Assembly (NCBI GenBank): GCA_040878325.1
Contig: JBBDMM010000002.1
Location: 94,176 to 158,175, forward strand
Length of the DNA: 64,000 bases
Direction: 5' to 3'
Origin: Acidimicrobiia bacterium
GTDB lineage: Bacteria; Actinomycetota; Acidimicrobiia; Spongiisociales; UBA11373
The notes under the pieces are model-generated. The model saw only the letters and a program-made list of their open reading frames with translations. It did not search any database and was not told where the DNA came from. Shown one piece after another: positions 8,983 through 18,152 of this stretch; position 1 is the stretch's first letter; every line of letters begins with the position of its first letter. The position numbers and the translations under genes are program-made.

Positions 8983-10524
8983 CTATTCGGGGCGCATGTG
9001 GGGGAACAACACGACCTCGCGGATCGACGGCTTGTCCGAGAGAAGCATCACCAGTCGGTCGATGCCCATGCCCATGCCACCGGTCGGAGGCATCCCGTAC
9101 TCGAGTGCGCGCAGGAAGTCCTCGTCCATCGGGTGGGCCTCGTGGTCTCCGGCGGCGCGGGCGGCGGCCTGAGTTTCGAACCGACGCCGTTGCTCCACCG
9201 GGTCGTTCAACTCTGAGAAGGCATTTGCCAATTCGTTGCCGGCAACGATGACCTCGAACCGTTCCGTCAGCCCGGGACGGGAACGATGTTTGCGGGCGAG
9301 AGGCGAAATCTCCTCCGGGAAGTCGAGCACGAAAGTCGGATCCCACAGCGAATCCTCCACCACCGACTCGAACACCTCGGCGATGATCCGGCCAGTTCCC
9401 CATGAGCCCTCGGACTGCACCCCGGCGGCGATCGCCTGCTTCCTGGCATCCGCCACAGGCATCACCGGATCCCAGTCCTTGCCTGTGGCATCGGACACCG
9501 ACCCCACGTAGTCGATCCGCCTCCACGGGGCGGCAAGGGACATCGACCGACCGTCGAACGTGATCTCGGTGGTCCCCAGCACTTTCTCGGCGGCCTCGAC
9601 CACGAGAGCCTCGGTAAGGGTCGCCATGTCGTTGTAGTCGGCGAGGGCCTCGTAGAGCTCGAGCATCGTGAACTCGGGGTTGTGGCGGGGGGAAACCCCT
9701 TCGTTGCGGAACACGCGACCGATCTCGAACACCCGATCGGCCCCACCGACGATCAATCGCTTGAGGTGTAGCTCGAGAGCGATCCGCAGGAACATGTCCA
9801 GCCCCAGGGCGTCGTGATGGGTGACGAACGGCGTGGCCAGCCCGCCCGACGGCACGTGGTGCAGCACGGGCGTCTCCACCTCGAGGTATCCCCGGGCAAG
9901 CAGAGACTCTCGAATCGACTGGATGGTTTCGACACGGCGACGCATCACCTCCCGGGCATCTGCGTTGACGATCAAGTCGACGTACCGATACCGGTGGCGC
10001 TTCTCGACGTCGGTGAGCCCGTGCCACTTCTCCGGCAGAGGGCGCAATCCCTTGGCGAGGAGAGTGAACGACTCCACCCGGACACTCAGCTCGCCTCTCT
10101 TCGTGGTGACCACTTCTCCCTCCGCGCCCACCCAGTCTCCGGAATCGAGATCGCCGAAAGCGACAAACCGGTCGCCGAGCCGATCGGCTTCGACGAACAG
10201 CTGGATCTGGCCGGTGTGGTCCTGGAGCACTCCGAACACCAATGCCCCGATATCGCGGGAGTTCATCAATCGGCCTGCGACGGAGACATGAAGCCCCGTA
10301 TCAGTACCGGCCGGAAGACCGTCGTGGGCGGCATGCAATTCGGCGGCCGTGGCCGTGCGCTCGAACCTGAACGGATATGGCTCATCCCCCGCCGTGCGAA
10401 TTGCTTCGACTTTGGCAAGCCGCGCCGCGGTCAGAACGTGCTCGTCGAGCCCTTCGTCGGTCAAGAGGGCCCCGATGCGCTCGACCGCATTTGGCCATTG
10501 GCTATCGGCAGGGGCAGCGGACAT
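8983..10524 (-). CDS. lysS: Lysyl-tRNA synthetase, class II
   Basis: Charges tRNA-Lys in the cytoplasm. The 513 residues contain an OB-fold anticodon-binding domain (about residues 75-175, with VSVAGRLMNSRDIG), class II motif 2 (IGRVFRNEGVSPRHNPEFTM) and motif 3 (GMGIDRLVMLL). The protein ends FPHMRPE, as class II LysRS proteins often do. It lies between coaX and clpC as in mycobacteria, although lsr2 is absent. The ATG is at 10524. Confidence 0.97.
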   Translation of the reverse strand: MSAAPADSQWPNAVERIGALLTDEGLDEHVLTAARLAKVEAIRTAGDEPYPFRFERTATAAELHAAHDGLPAGTDTGLHVSVAGRLMNSRDIGALVFGVLQDHTGQIQLFVEADRLGDRFVAFGDLDSGDWVGAEGEVVTTKRGELSVRVESFTLLAKGLRPLPEKWHGLTDVEKRHRYRYVDLIVNADAREVMRRRVETIQSIRESLLARGYLEVETPVLHHVPSGGLATPFVTHHDALGLDMFLRIALELHLKRLIVGGADRVFEIGRVFRNEGVSPRHNPEFTMLELYEALADYNDMATLTEALVVEAAEKVLGTTEITFDGRSMSLAAPWRRIDYVGSVSDATGKDWDPVMPVADARKQAIAAGVQSEGSWGTGRIIAEVFESVVEDSLWDPTFVLDFPEEISPLARKHRSRPGLTERFEVIVAGNELANAFSELNDPVEQRRRFETQAAARAAGDHEAHPMDEDFLRALEYGMPPTGGMGMGIDRLVMLLSDKPSIREVVLFPHMRPE

Positions 10525-10532
10525 CGCTCCTG

Positions 10533-10562
10533 CTGGAGGCTGGAGGCTGGAGGCTGGAGGCT
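10533..10562. repeat. Heptamer array (CTGGAGG, 4 units) abutting the coaX stop
   Basis: Four perfect CTGGAGG units plus CT, between the lysS start (10524) and the coaX stop codon (10562-10564), which it touches. Confidence 0.9.
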
Positions 10563-11329
10563 CATTCCTGATTCATCTCGTAGACCATGCGTAAACCGTC
10601 CAGTGTGAGGTTGGCGTCGACGATCGATACCGAACGGCAATGGGGCACGATGGTAGAGGCCAGGCCCCCGGTGGCAACGATGGCCGGAGAGCCGTCGATC
10701 TCGGCTGCAAGCCGGTCGACGATCCCGTCCACCAGGCCAGCATGGCCGTAGAGCAGACCGCTCTGGATGGCTTCCACGGTGTTACGGCCGATCGCCGCCC
10801 GCGGAGCGGTCAGATCCACTCGACGCAGCGCCGCAGTCGCGCTGATCAACGCGTCCAACGACACCTCCAGCCCGGGAGCGATCGCCCCGCCCACATATGC
10901 CCCCGAACTGTCGACAACGTCCATGTTGGTTGATGTCCCAAAGTCGACGGAGATCACCGGAGTGCCGTACTTGTGCTTGGCGGCGACCGAGTTGACCACC
11001 CGGTCGGCGCCGACTTCACGCGGGTTGTCGATGTTGATCGGCATGCCCGTCTTGATTCCCGGACCGATGACGACCAGCGGCCCGTCGATCATCTCAGCGG
11101 CTACCTGCATGAGAGCTGCCTTGGCGGTGGGGACCACACTCGATAGGGCGACGCCGTGGACGTCCTCAAGGCGATAACCGTCCTGGCGCAGAAGACCGGC
11201 GAAGTACAAGCGGTACTCGTCTGCTGTGCGTTCGCGCACGGTCGACAGCCTCCAGGAATCCACCAGATCCTCACCCTGGAAGAGGCCCATGACGGTCTGG
11301 GTGTTGCCGACATCGATGGCTATGAGCAT
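10562..11329 (-). CDS. coaX: Type III pantothenate kinase
   Basis: Phosphorylates pantothenate, the first committed step to coenzyme A. The 255-residue protein has the CoaX phosphate motif DVGNTQTVMG at the N-terminus, GADRVVNSVAA, and SVDFGTSTNMDVV with YVGGAIAPG, typical of the ASKHA fold. It is 10 bases downstream of panC, so successive steps of the CoA route are co-transcribed. The panD gene found between them in mycobacteria is missing here. Confidence 0.95.
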   Translation of the reverse strand: MLIAIDVGNTQTVMGLFQGEDLVDSWRLSTVRERTADEYRLYFAGLLRQDGYRLEDVHGVALSSVVPTAKAALMQVAAEMIDGPLVVIGPGIKTGMPINIDNPREVGADRVVNSVAAKHKYGTPVISVDFGTSTNMDVVDSSGAYVGGAIAPGLEVSLDALISATAALRRVDLTAPRAAIGRNTVEAIQSGLLYGHAGLVDGIVDRLAAEIDGSPAIVATGGLASTIVPHCRSVSIVDANLTLDGLRMVYEMNQE

Positions 11330-11339
11330 GCGCCGCCTT

Positions 11340-12218
11340 TCAGGCCTGAGTCTCGTAGAGGATCGATGGCCGGTCCAGGCGGGTGCCGAGGTCGGCGCCG
11401 CCGTCTGGATCGAGGAACACGTTGTCGATGAGTCGCACGTCGCCGACGGTGGCGGCTACAGCCAAGAATGCCGGTCGGTCGAGGTGCTCGATCGGCGCGG
11501 CCGAGGCGCGGTCGGCGAGCGTGACGTACTGGATACCTGCTCCGGTGTCGGCGGCGACCCCGGCGACGATTCCTTCCAGCGCCGCCGCCGAACGCTCACC
11601 GGCCGCCACCGCCTCGGCAGCCGCGAAGAGTCCGATCGAGAGTCCGCGGGCTGCCTCGCGATCGGTGATCAGCACATTGCGGCTGGACAACGCCAAACCG
11701 TCGGTTTCGCGGACCGTGGGCACGCCGACTATCTCGACCGGGAACGACAGGTCTCGAGCCATGGTCCTCACCACGGCGAGTTGCTGGGCGTCCTTGTGGC
11801 CGAAGCAGGCTGCTCCCGGGGCGATGCCGGCGAACAGCTTTGCGACCACCGTGGCCACGCCCTCAAAATGGCCGGGGCGGTGTAGGCCCTCCATCCCCTC
11901 CGACACGCCGGCGACATGAACCCGGGTCACGGGATGGTGCGGGTATATCTCCGTGACGTCCGGTGCGAACAACACATCGACCCCCGCCAACTCGGCAAGA
12001 GCGGAATCGCGCTCGAGCGCACGCGGATACCGGTCGAGATCCGAGGCGCTGTTGAATTGCAGCGGGTTCACGAACAGGCTCATCACCACCAGGTCCGAGC
12101 TTCGCTGCGCCGCCTCCACACATGCAAAATGCCCCTCGTGGAGGTAGCCCATCGTCGGGACCAGGGCAGCGCCTCCCCCAATCGCCCGCACCTCGGCAAA
12201 CGAGTCGACGATCCTCAT
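11340..12218 (-). CDS. panC: Pantothenate synthetase (pantoate-beta-alanine ligase)
   Basis: Joins pantoate and beta-alanine with ATP. The 292 residues show VPTMGYLHEGH (the HIGH-like nucleotide motif), SLFVNPLQF, RPGHFEGVATVV, KDAQQLAVV and the KMSKS-like ALSSRN. It overlaps the upstream DUF2520 gene by 4 bases (ATGA), so the two are translationally coupled. The ATG at 12218 gives the usual family N-terminus. Confidence 0.96.
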   Translation of the reverse strand: MRIVDSFAEVRAIGGGAALVPTMGYLHEGHFACVEAAQRSSDLVVMSLFVNPLQFNSASDLDRYPRALERDSALAELAGVDVLFAPDVTEIYPHHPVTRVHVAGVSEGMEGLHRPGHFEGVATVVAKLFAGIAPGAACFGHKDAQQLAVVRTMARDLSFPVEIVGVPTVRETDGLALSSRNVLITDREAARGLSIGLFAAAEAVAAGERSAAALEGIVAGVAADTGAGIQYVTLADRASAAPIEHLDRPAFLAVAATVGDVRLIDNVFLDPDGGADLGTRLDRPSILYETQA

Positions 12219-13027
12219 TCCAGAGCCTGTCGGATTTGGGCTTCGGTGCCGGCGACCCGGGCCGTCGCTCTCACCATGGCGGCAAAGTCCTCAGCGAGTT
12301 CCGGGAAGAACGCCCGCACCGCGGCCAGCTGGGCGCGAACGGTGCCGACATCGCCGCGGGCAGCCGGTCCGGTGAGGGCCTGCTCGGGACCCATCGCGAG
12401 GGCGTTGTCGACGACGCCCCTCACCAGGGGTTCGGCTGCCGCAAAGTCGACTCCCGCCGCCTCGAACAACTGCCGCGACATGGCGAGCGCCGCCAGCGTG
12501 AAGTTCGCCGCCGCTGCGGCGGCGGCGTGGTACAGCGGCTTGGCTGCGTCGTCCAATTCGAATGGCTTCGCCCCGAGCGAGGCAGCGAAGGAGAACAGCC
12601 GGTCTGAGAGCAGATCGTCATTGCAGGTGACCGCGATCCATGCCCCCGCCAAGCGGGCTGCTCCGGCCTCGGGAGTGGGCAGTGTCTGCAGTGGGTGGAA
12701 CGATCCGACCGGAGGGCCTGCGATCGCATCGAGGGCGCCCGCCGACTTGAGCCCGGACAAGTGCACCGCGCCTTCGACCGCGGCGGCGCGGTGGGCGAGG
12801 CGATCGGCCACCGCCTCGATCGCGTCGTCCCGAACGGCCACCACCAGTAGGTCGGCTCGCACCAGGTTGGCATCCCACGACAATGGCTCGGTGCCGAGCC
12901 GGTCGGCGGCGGCCCGAGCCTCGGCCGGCTCGCGAGCGAGAACACCCACGACGCGATGACCTGCCTCTAGTGCCGCCAGCGAAAGCGAGAGGCCGGCCCG
13001 GCCGGGGCCGACAAGGATGAGGTCCAT
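12215..13027 (-). CDS. Rossmann-fold protein with DUF2520 domain
   Basis: 270 residues. The N-terminal NAD(P)-binding fold starts at once (MDLILVGPGRAGLSLS) and includes VVAVRDDAI. A helical DUF2520 region from about residue 140 has KPLYHAAAAAAANF, a conserved His-containing helix. The family sits beside panC in many actinobacteria (Rv3603c in M. tuberculosis) and resembles ketopantoate-reductase-like dehydrogenases, so supply of pantoate is possible. That function is not proven for the family. Confidence 0.85.
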   Translation of the reverse strand: MDLILVGPGRAGLSLSLAALEAGHRVVGVLAREPAEARAAADRLGTEPLSWDANLVRADLLVVAVRDDAIEAVADRLAHRAAAVEGAVHLSGLKSAGALDAIAGPPVGSFHPLQTLPTPEAGAARLAGAWIAVTCNDDLLSDRLFSFAASLGAKPFELDDAAKPLYHAAAAAAANFTLAALAMSRQLFEAAGVDFAAAEPLVRGVVDNALAMGPEQALTGPAARGDVGTVRAQLAAVRAFFPELAEDFAAMVRATARVAGTEAQIRQALE

Positions 13028-13129
13028 GCGTTCCAGTCCTCTCCGGGTACCAGACGACGCGGCTCATTCTACGCGAGCCCGCCGCGCCCGCCCATTCGGT
13101 GCTCGCCGGAGTCACTACCGTCGTACGAC

Positions 13130-13732
13130 ATGAACCTCCTCGACCACCCGCGAATCGTCATCAATCAGAAGCCGAAGCTCATCGAACTCACCAACGAGTA
13201 CCTCATCAGGGATCCCGAGGGCACCGAGATCGGGGTGATTCGCCAGGAGGGGCAGACCACCCTGAAGAAGCTGGCGCGCTTCGTGTCCTCTGTGGACCAA
13301 TTCATGACCCACAAGTTGGCCGCCTATGACAGCGACGGGTCAAAGGTGCTCGAGATCGTGCGCCCCCGCAAGATCGTCAAGTCGACAGTGGAGGTGTACG
13401 ACGGGGCGGGGCACCTCGCCGGAACGATCCGCCAACAGAACGTATTCGGCAAGATCCGATTCGGGCTCCACGGCAGCACCGATGAGAAACTCGGCGAGAT
13501 CCGGGCCGAGAACTGGCGGGCGTGGAACTTTGCCATCGTCGACCAGTTCGAGGCAGAGGTGGGCCGCATCACGAAGACGTGGGAAGGCTTCGCGAAGACA
13601 ATCTTCACCACCGCCGACAACTACTTGCTGGAGGTCTCACCGTCGCTCACCGGGCCGCTGCGCCTGCTCGCTTTTGCAGCGGCGGTCGGTGTCGACACCG
13701 CCCTCAAGCAGGACTCCCGAGGACTCAACTGA
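13130..13732 (+). CDS. LURP-one/scramblase-fold protein
   Basis: 200-residue protein with the repeated beta-strand pattern of the LURP-one/phospholipid-scramblase superfamily: LIELTNEYLIRDPEGTEIG, VLEIVRPRKIVKSTVEVYD and IRQQNVFGKIRFGLHG, ending in a hydrophobic helix (LRLLAFAAAVGVDTALK). It runs opposite to the folate operon and ends only a few bases from folK. Bacterial members have no settled function; membrane association is inferred from the tail. Confidence 0.75.
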   Translation: MNLLDHPRIVINQKPKLIELTNEYLIRDPEGTEIGVIRQEGQTTLKKLARFVSSVDQFMTHKLAAYDSDGSKVLEIVRPRKIVKSTVEVYDGAGHLAGTIRQQNVFGKIRFGLHGSTDEKLGEIRAENWRAWNFAIVDQFEAEVGRITKTWEGFAKTIFTTADNYLLEVSPSLTGPLRLLAFAAAVGVDTALKQDSRGLN

Positions 13733-13736
13733 GGGT

Positions 13737-14237
13737 CTACTCCGCCGGGCCTTGAGAGGAGGGGAACCGTCCGACGGTCCGAGCCTCCTGACCGTCCACT
13801 GCGCCGAGCAGGTCGTCGGCGACACCGTGGCCGGGAACCTCAGCCAGCGGCCAGATCTCGACGAGCGGAGCGAGCACGAACCGCCGCTCGGTCATCCGGG
13901 GGTGAGGGATTCGCAACCCGGGCGCGTCGATGACGGCATCCGAATAGAGCAGTAGGTCGAGGTCGAGCAAGCGCGGACCCCACCGCTCGCGACGCTCCCG
14001 GCCGACGGCGCGTTCGATTTCCAGACAGGCTTCGAGCAGGGGCCGGGGACCGAGTACGGTGTGAATCACTGCCACCGCGTTCAGGTAGTCGTCCTGAGGC
14101 GGACCGCCGACCGGTGCCGTCTCCCAGACCGACGAGACGCCGAGCACTTCGCCGTGTTCACCCAGGGAATCGACGGCCGCAGCCAGATTGCCCGATCGGT
14201 CTCCGAGATTCGAGCCAAGCCCGATGGCGACGCGCGT
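13737..14237 (-). CDS. folK: 2-amino-4-hydroxy-6-hydroxymethyldihydropteridine pyrophosphokinase (start unclear)
   Basis: Transfers pyrophosphate from ATP to the pterin in folate synthesis. The conserved N-terminus (VAIGLGSNLGDRSGNL) is followed by VSSVWETAPVGG, QDDYLNAV, RWGPRLLDLDLLLY and IPHPRMTERRFVLAPL, so the enzyme is complete from about base 14231. No ATG, GTG or TTG lies in frame upstream before the TAA at 14295; the first GTG (14147) would delete the GLGSN loop. Options are a rare start (ACG 14237, CTG 14279), a +1 shift at the C-run before the upstream stop, or a sequence error. The coordinate given assumes ACG. Confidence 0.88.
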   Translation of the reverse strand, partial: TRVAIGLGSNLGDRSGNLAAAVDSLGEHGEVLGVSSVWETAPVGGPPQDDYLNAVAVIHTVLGPRPLLEACLEIERAVGRERRERWGPRLLDLDLLLYSDAVIDAPGLRIPHPRMTERRFVLAPLVEIWPLAEVPGHGVADDLLGAVDGQEARTVGRFPSSQGPAE

Positions 14238-14238
14238 C

Positions 14239-14721
14239 TCAGGATCCCGTGGAGAGGGGGATGATCGCGCGAGCCTCAGGGCCCAGGGGGCGCTTTAGGA
14301 TCTCCTGTACCAGCGCCGTCGCCATGATCGGATCCTTCACGCGCCCCGAGTGGATCAGGAAACCTGCGAGCACCCCGGCGACGGTGTCATCGACCAGGTC
14401 GCGATGGACCAGTAGCACCGAGTTGCGCTTCGAGGTCAGTTCGGTCATGGCCCGGAACACCCTGCGGACCGCATCCGGTTCCAATTCGACGAGCGGCTCA
14501 TTGACGCCGTCAATGCCGGCGGCGTGATAGGCGGCGAGGTTCTGATTGCCCTCGAGCAGGGAAAGAACCGCCTTGATGCCCGCGTGCTTGAGCCAGGCGA
14601 TCTCCTCTTCGCGGCGGACGCGGCGATGCTGGAATCCGTATCCCCCGATACGCTCCGACACGGCCAGGCGCTTTGCGATCACCCACGTGAATCCGCGGGG
14701 TTCGAGTCCGGTCATGATCAT
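14239..14721 (-). CDS. Dual-specificity-phosphatase-like protein lacking catalytic residues
   Basis: 160 residues. It begins in an ATGA overlap with folP and ends 1-2 bases from the likely folK start. The fold signature of small bacterial tyrosine/dual-specificity phosphatases is readable (EEIAWLKHAGIKAVLSLLE, then SVLLVHRDLVDDT with a following hydrophobic helix). The P-loop HCxxGxxR is replaced by HRDLVDDT, so catalytic Cys and Arg are both gone. It occupies the operon slot where actinobacteria usually have folB. A structural or regulatory role is possible, and nothing shows it replaces FolB. Confidence 0.65.
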   Translation of the reverse strand: MIMTGLEPRGFTWVIAKRLAVSERIGGYGFQHRRVRREEEIAWLKHAGIKAVLSLLEGNQNLAAYHAAGIDGVNEPLVELEPDAVRRVFRAMTELTSKRNSVLLVHRDLVDDTVAGVLAGFLIHSGRVKDPIMATALVQEILKRPLGPEARAIIPLSTGS

Positions 14722-15590
14722 GGGGTTTCACCCCGCACGATAGCGTCGGCTATTCGCGCTGAGCGCAGTCCCTCGACCACGTTGTGTACACGAATGGCGC
14801 TGGCTCCGGCCGCTATCGCCAGCACGTGGGCGGCCCCCGAGGCCCCATCGCGTTCGTCGACCGGGATGGGTCCCAGCACCCGTTCGATGAACGACTTGCG
14901 GGAGGCCCCGACCAGCACCGGGAACCCTGAACCGGCCAGGCTCGCTACCCCCGAGGCGATCAGATCGAGGTTGTGGGCGACCGTCTTACCGAACCCGATG
15001 CCCGGGTCGAGGCAGATTCGCTCTCGGTCGATCCCCTGCGAGATCGCCCACTGCGCCCGTTCCGCCAGGAAGTTGGACACCTCGGTCACGACATCGCCGA
15101 ACTGCGGGTCCTGCTGCATCGTTCCGGGGTCCCCGAGCATGTGCATCAGCACGACGCCGGCACCCGACCTGGCGACCACGCCCGCCATTTCGGGATCGGA
15201 CAGTGAGGTGACGTCGTTGACGACCACCGCCCCCGCCTCGATCGCCTGCGCGGCCACCGCGGCCTTCGAGGTATCCACCGAAACCAAGACTCCAGCCGAA
15301 GCCAACGCCCGCACCACCGGTACCACCCGCTCGACCTCTGCTTCGGAATCGACCGGCGTCGCGCCGGGGCGGGTGGACTCGCCCCCTACATCGACCAGGT
15401 CGGCTCCCTCCTCCGCCATCTTCAACCCGTGCGCCACGGCGGCGTCGAATGCCAGGAACCGGCCGCCATCTGAGAACGAGTCCGGGGTCACGTTGAGGAT
15501 CCCCATGACAAGGGTGTGATCGGCATTGGTGAGGACGTTGCCGAGTCCGACCGGCCAAAGGGTGGGCTCGAACTGGCGCCGCAGGATCAG
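14718..15590 (-). CDS. folP: Dihydropteroate synthase (probable CTG start)
   Basis: Joins p-aminobenzoate to the pterin pyrophosphate. It shows [37 protein letters not shown] and [11 protein letters not shown]; all substrate-binding loops are intact. The first ATG (15506) would start inside the first beta strand. An in-frame CTG at 15590 overlaps the ftsH stop (CTGA) and has GGAGG 9 bases upstream, giving about 28 extra residues as in homologues, so it was chosen. Longer frames reach into ftsH and read as arginine-rich shadow sequence. Confidence 0.93.
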   Translation of the reverse strand: MILRRQFEPTLWPVGLGNVLTNADHTLVMGILNVTPDSFSDGGRFLAFDAAVAHGLKMAEEGADLVDVGGESTRPGATPVDSEAEVERVVPVVRALASAGVLVSVDTSKAAVAAQAIEAGAVVVNDVTSLSDPEMAGVVARSGAGVVLMHMLGDPGTMQQDPQFGDVVTEVSNFLAERAQWAISQGIDRERICLDPGIGFGKTVAHNLDLIASGVASLAGSGFPVLVGASRKSFIERVLGPIPVDERDGASGAAHVLAIAAGASAIRVHNVVEGLRSARIADAIVRGETP

Positions 15591-17500
15591 GAGGCTGCGC
15601 CTCCATCGGATGTGGTGGCTGCTGCCACGCCACCTCGCGCCAACTCGCCCTTCGGTGCCTGAATCCTCATCGACCCGTTCGCGGCGTGCTCCCACTTCGG
15701 AACGTCGCTGAGTATCTCGGCGATGTCGGCGGCGTAGAGAGTCTCTCGCTCGAGCAACGCTTCGGCGATCCTGTCGAGCCCGTCACGGTGGAACAGAAGG
15801 ATCGCCCGGGCCTCGTCGTGGGCCTGGGTGATCAGCTTGCGGATCTCCGAGTCGATCATCTCCGCCACCTCGTCGGAGTAGTCGACCGACTGGTTGTAAT
15901 CCCGCCCAAGGAACACTTGCGCCTTCGGAGTGCCGTACCGCATCGGTCCCACCTTGTCGCTCATCCCGTGCTCCATGACCATCGAACGCGCCATCTCCGT
16001 CGCCTGCTCGATGTCGTTGTAAGCGCCCGTCGATGGGTCGCCAAACACGATTTCTTCAGCAGTTCGACCCCCCAGCGCCTGGGCAAGCGAGTCGACCAGT
16101 TCGCTACGGCGCTGATAACTCTTGTCCTGCAGCGGGAGCGAACGGGTATAGCCCCCCGCTCGACCGCGGGGAATGATCGTCACCTTGTGCACGGGGTCGG
16201 CATGAGGCAGGGCGTGGCCCACCAGAGCGTGGCCACCCTCGTGATAGGCGGTGAGCTTCTTCTCGTCATCGGTCATGACCTTGCTCCGTCGCTCCGGACC
16301 GGCCATGACGCGATCGATCGCCTCCTCCAGCTCAGCCTGGCCGATGACATCGCGATCGCGGCGGGCGGAGAGGAGCGCCGCCTCGTTGATGGTGTTCGCC
16401 AGGTCGGCGCCGGTAAACCCGGGGGTGGAGCGGGCAATCACCTTCAGGTCGACCTCGGGAGCGAGGGGCTTGCCCTTTGCGTGGACCTCGAGAATCTTCT
16501 CGCGTCCCTTGATGTCGGGGCGGTCGACGACGATTTGGCGGTCGAAGCGCCCGGGACGCAGCAACGCAGGGTCGAGGATGTCGGGACGGTTGGTGGCCGC
16601 GATGAGGATCACTCCCGTCTTCACGTCGAAGCCGTCCATCTCCACCAGCAGCTGGTTGAGCGTCTGCTCCCGCTCGTCATGGCCGCCGCCAAGCCCCGCG
16701 CCGCGGTGCCGGCCGACGGCATCGATCTCATCGACAAAGATGATCGCTGGTGCCTGGGCCTTGGCCTGTTCGAAGAGGTCGCGCACCCGGCTGGCACCAA
16801 CTCCTACGAACATCTCGACAAAATCGGAACCCGAGATCGAGAAGAAGGGAACCCCGGCTTCACCGGCCACAGCCCTGGCGAGCAGGGTCTTGCCGGTGCC
16901 CGGAGGGCCGTAAAGCAGGACCCCCTTGGGGATCTTGGCACCCATCGCCCGGAACTTCTGCGGCTTGGCAAGGAACTCCTTGATCTCGTAGAGCTCTTCC
17001 ACCGCCTCCTCGGCCCCGGCAACGTCCTGGAAAGTGACCTTGGGCATGTCGCGGGTGACCTGCCGTGCCTTGGCCTTGCCGAAAGACATGACCCGATTGC
17101 CGCCGCCCTGCATCTGCATCAGGATGAAGATGAACACCCCGAAGATCAGGACATACGGCAGGAAGGCCAGGAACCACTGGAAGATCCCCGGATTCTCGGA
17201 CTCGATGCTCAGGGTCACGTCGCTCGCCAGCACCAGGGAGGTCAGGTCGCCCTCATAGCCGTCGGGGAAGATCGACTCGAAGCGCCCGCCCCCGGCCTCT
17301 TCGGTGAAAGACCCGGTGATCACGTTCGACTTCTGCTTGATCGTCACCGATTCGACCTGACCGGCGGCGAGTTGCGCCTGGAACTGGTCGAGCGTGATCT
17401 CCTCGGGCGCAGTCGCCGAGGTCACGAATGTATTGACCAGCATGATCGCCACCGTGGCGACCACCAGGTAAACCAACACGGTGCGGACGGTTTTGCTCAC
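15587..17500 (-). CDS. ftsH: ATP-dependent zinc metalloprotease FtsH
   Basis: Membrane-bound AAA+ protease for quality control of membrane proteins. From GTG 17500 it has 637 residues: a first membrane helix (about residues 5-25), an extracytoplasmic domain, a second helix ([19 protein letters not shown]), an AAA domain with Walker [13 protein letters not shown] and the second region of homology ending [12 protein letters not shown], and a zinc site ([12 protein letters not shown]). The GTG was chosen because it places the first helix as in homologues; earlier starts add sequence not seen in the family. It precedes folP as in mycobacteria, but folE is absent. Confidence 0.96.
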   Translation of the reverse strand: MSKTVRTVLVYLVVATVAIMLVNTFVTSATAPEEITLDQFQAQLAAGQVESVTIKQKSNVITGSFTEEAGGGRFESIFPDGYEGDLTSLVLASDVTLSIESENPGIFQWFLAFLPYVLIFGVFIFILMQMQGGGNRVMSFGKAKARQVTRDMPKVTFQDVAGAEEAVEELYEIKEFLAKPQKFRAMGAKIPKGVLLYGPPGTGKTLLARAVAGEAGVPFFSISGSDFVEMFVGVGASRVRDLFEQAKAQAPAIIFVDEIDAVGRHRGAGLGGGHDEREQTLNQLLVEMDGFDVKTGVILIAATNRPDILDPALLRPGRFDRQIVVDRPDIKGREKILEVHAKGKPLAPEVDLKVIARSTPGFTGADLANTINEAALLSARRDRDVIGQAELEEAIDRVMAGPERRSKVMTDDEKKLTAYHEGGHALVGHALPHADPVHKVTIIPRGRAGGYTRSLPLQDKSYQRRSELVDSLAQALGGRTAEEIVFGDPSTGAYNDIEQATEMARSMVMEHGMSDKVGPMRYGTPKAQVFLGRDYNQSVDYSDEVAEMIDSEIRKLITQAHDEARAILLFHRDGLDRIAEALLERETLYAADIAEILSDVPKWEHAANGSMRIQAPKGELARGGVAAATTSDGGAAS

Positions 17501-17627
17501 GACCTCAAGTCCAGTCCCGGGACGAAGGAGATAGGGAAGCCATGCTATCGGGACCAGGACCTTAGAAGTTGATGCCCACCTCGAAGCGGCGAGCGTGCTG
17601 CACACCGCTCGCTGCTGCCGCCTGCCG

Positions 17628-18152
17628 CTACTCCTCCTCCATCACCGCCACATACGGAAGGTTCCTCATCTTGCCGACGAGGTCGAGCCCGTAACCGACG
17701 ACGAAGTCGGGAGGTATCTCGAATCCGATGTACCTGACCTCGATAGGCACGCGCTGGAGTCCGGTCTTCATCAGCAACGCCACGATCTCCAGTGATGCCG
17801 GCTGCCGCACCTCGAGGTTGCGGCGGAGATAGTCGAGGGTGAGACCCGAATCGATGATGTCTTCGACGATGAGGACGTGGCGGCCGGCGATCTCCTGCTC
17901 CAGATCCTTGAGGATCCGCACGACGCCGGACGTTTCGGTGGCGGCCCCGTACGAGGACACGGCCATGAAGTCGATGTCGACCGGAAGTCGGATGTGGCGG
18001 GCGAGATCCGCCATCATCATGAATGCGCCCTTGAGCACTGCCACCAGCAGCAGATCCTTGCCTTCATAATCGACAGTGATCTGGCGGCCCATTTCGGCGA
18101 GCCGCAACGCAATCGCTTCCTCGTCGACCAATACGCGGCCGGGCCGCATCAT
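17628..18152 (-). CDS. hpt: Hypoxanthine phosphoribosyltransferase
   Basis: Purine salvage enzyme making IMP/GMP from base and PRPP. The 174 residues contain [24 protein letters not shown] and the PRPP loop [14 protein letters not shown], ending in the conserved [10 protein letters not shown] segment. The ATG at 18152 overlaps the tilS stop (ATGA), so it is coupled to tilS. The tilS-hpt-ftsH order is conserved widely in bacteria. Confidence 0.96.
   Translation of the reverse strand: MMRPGRVLVDEEAIALRLAEMGRQITVDYEGKDLLLVAVLKGAFMMMADLARHIRLPVDIDFMAVSSYGAATETSGVVRILKDLEQEIAGRHVLIVEDIIDSGLTLDYLRRNLEVRQPASLEIVALLMKTGLQRVPIEVRYIGFEIPPDFVVGYGLDLVGKMRNLPYVAVMEEE

Noticed and set aside
15686..17572. 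628-residue open frame on the plus strand
   Set aside because: Exactly antisense to ftsH, which has every family motif; long antisense frames are common in GC-rich DNA.
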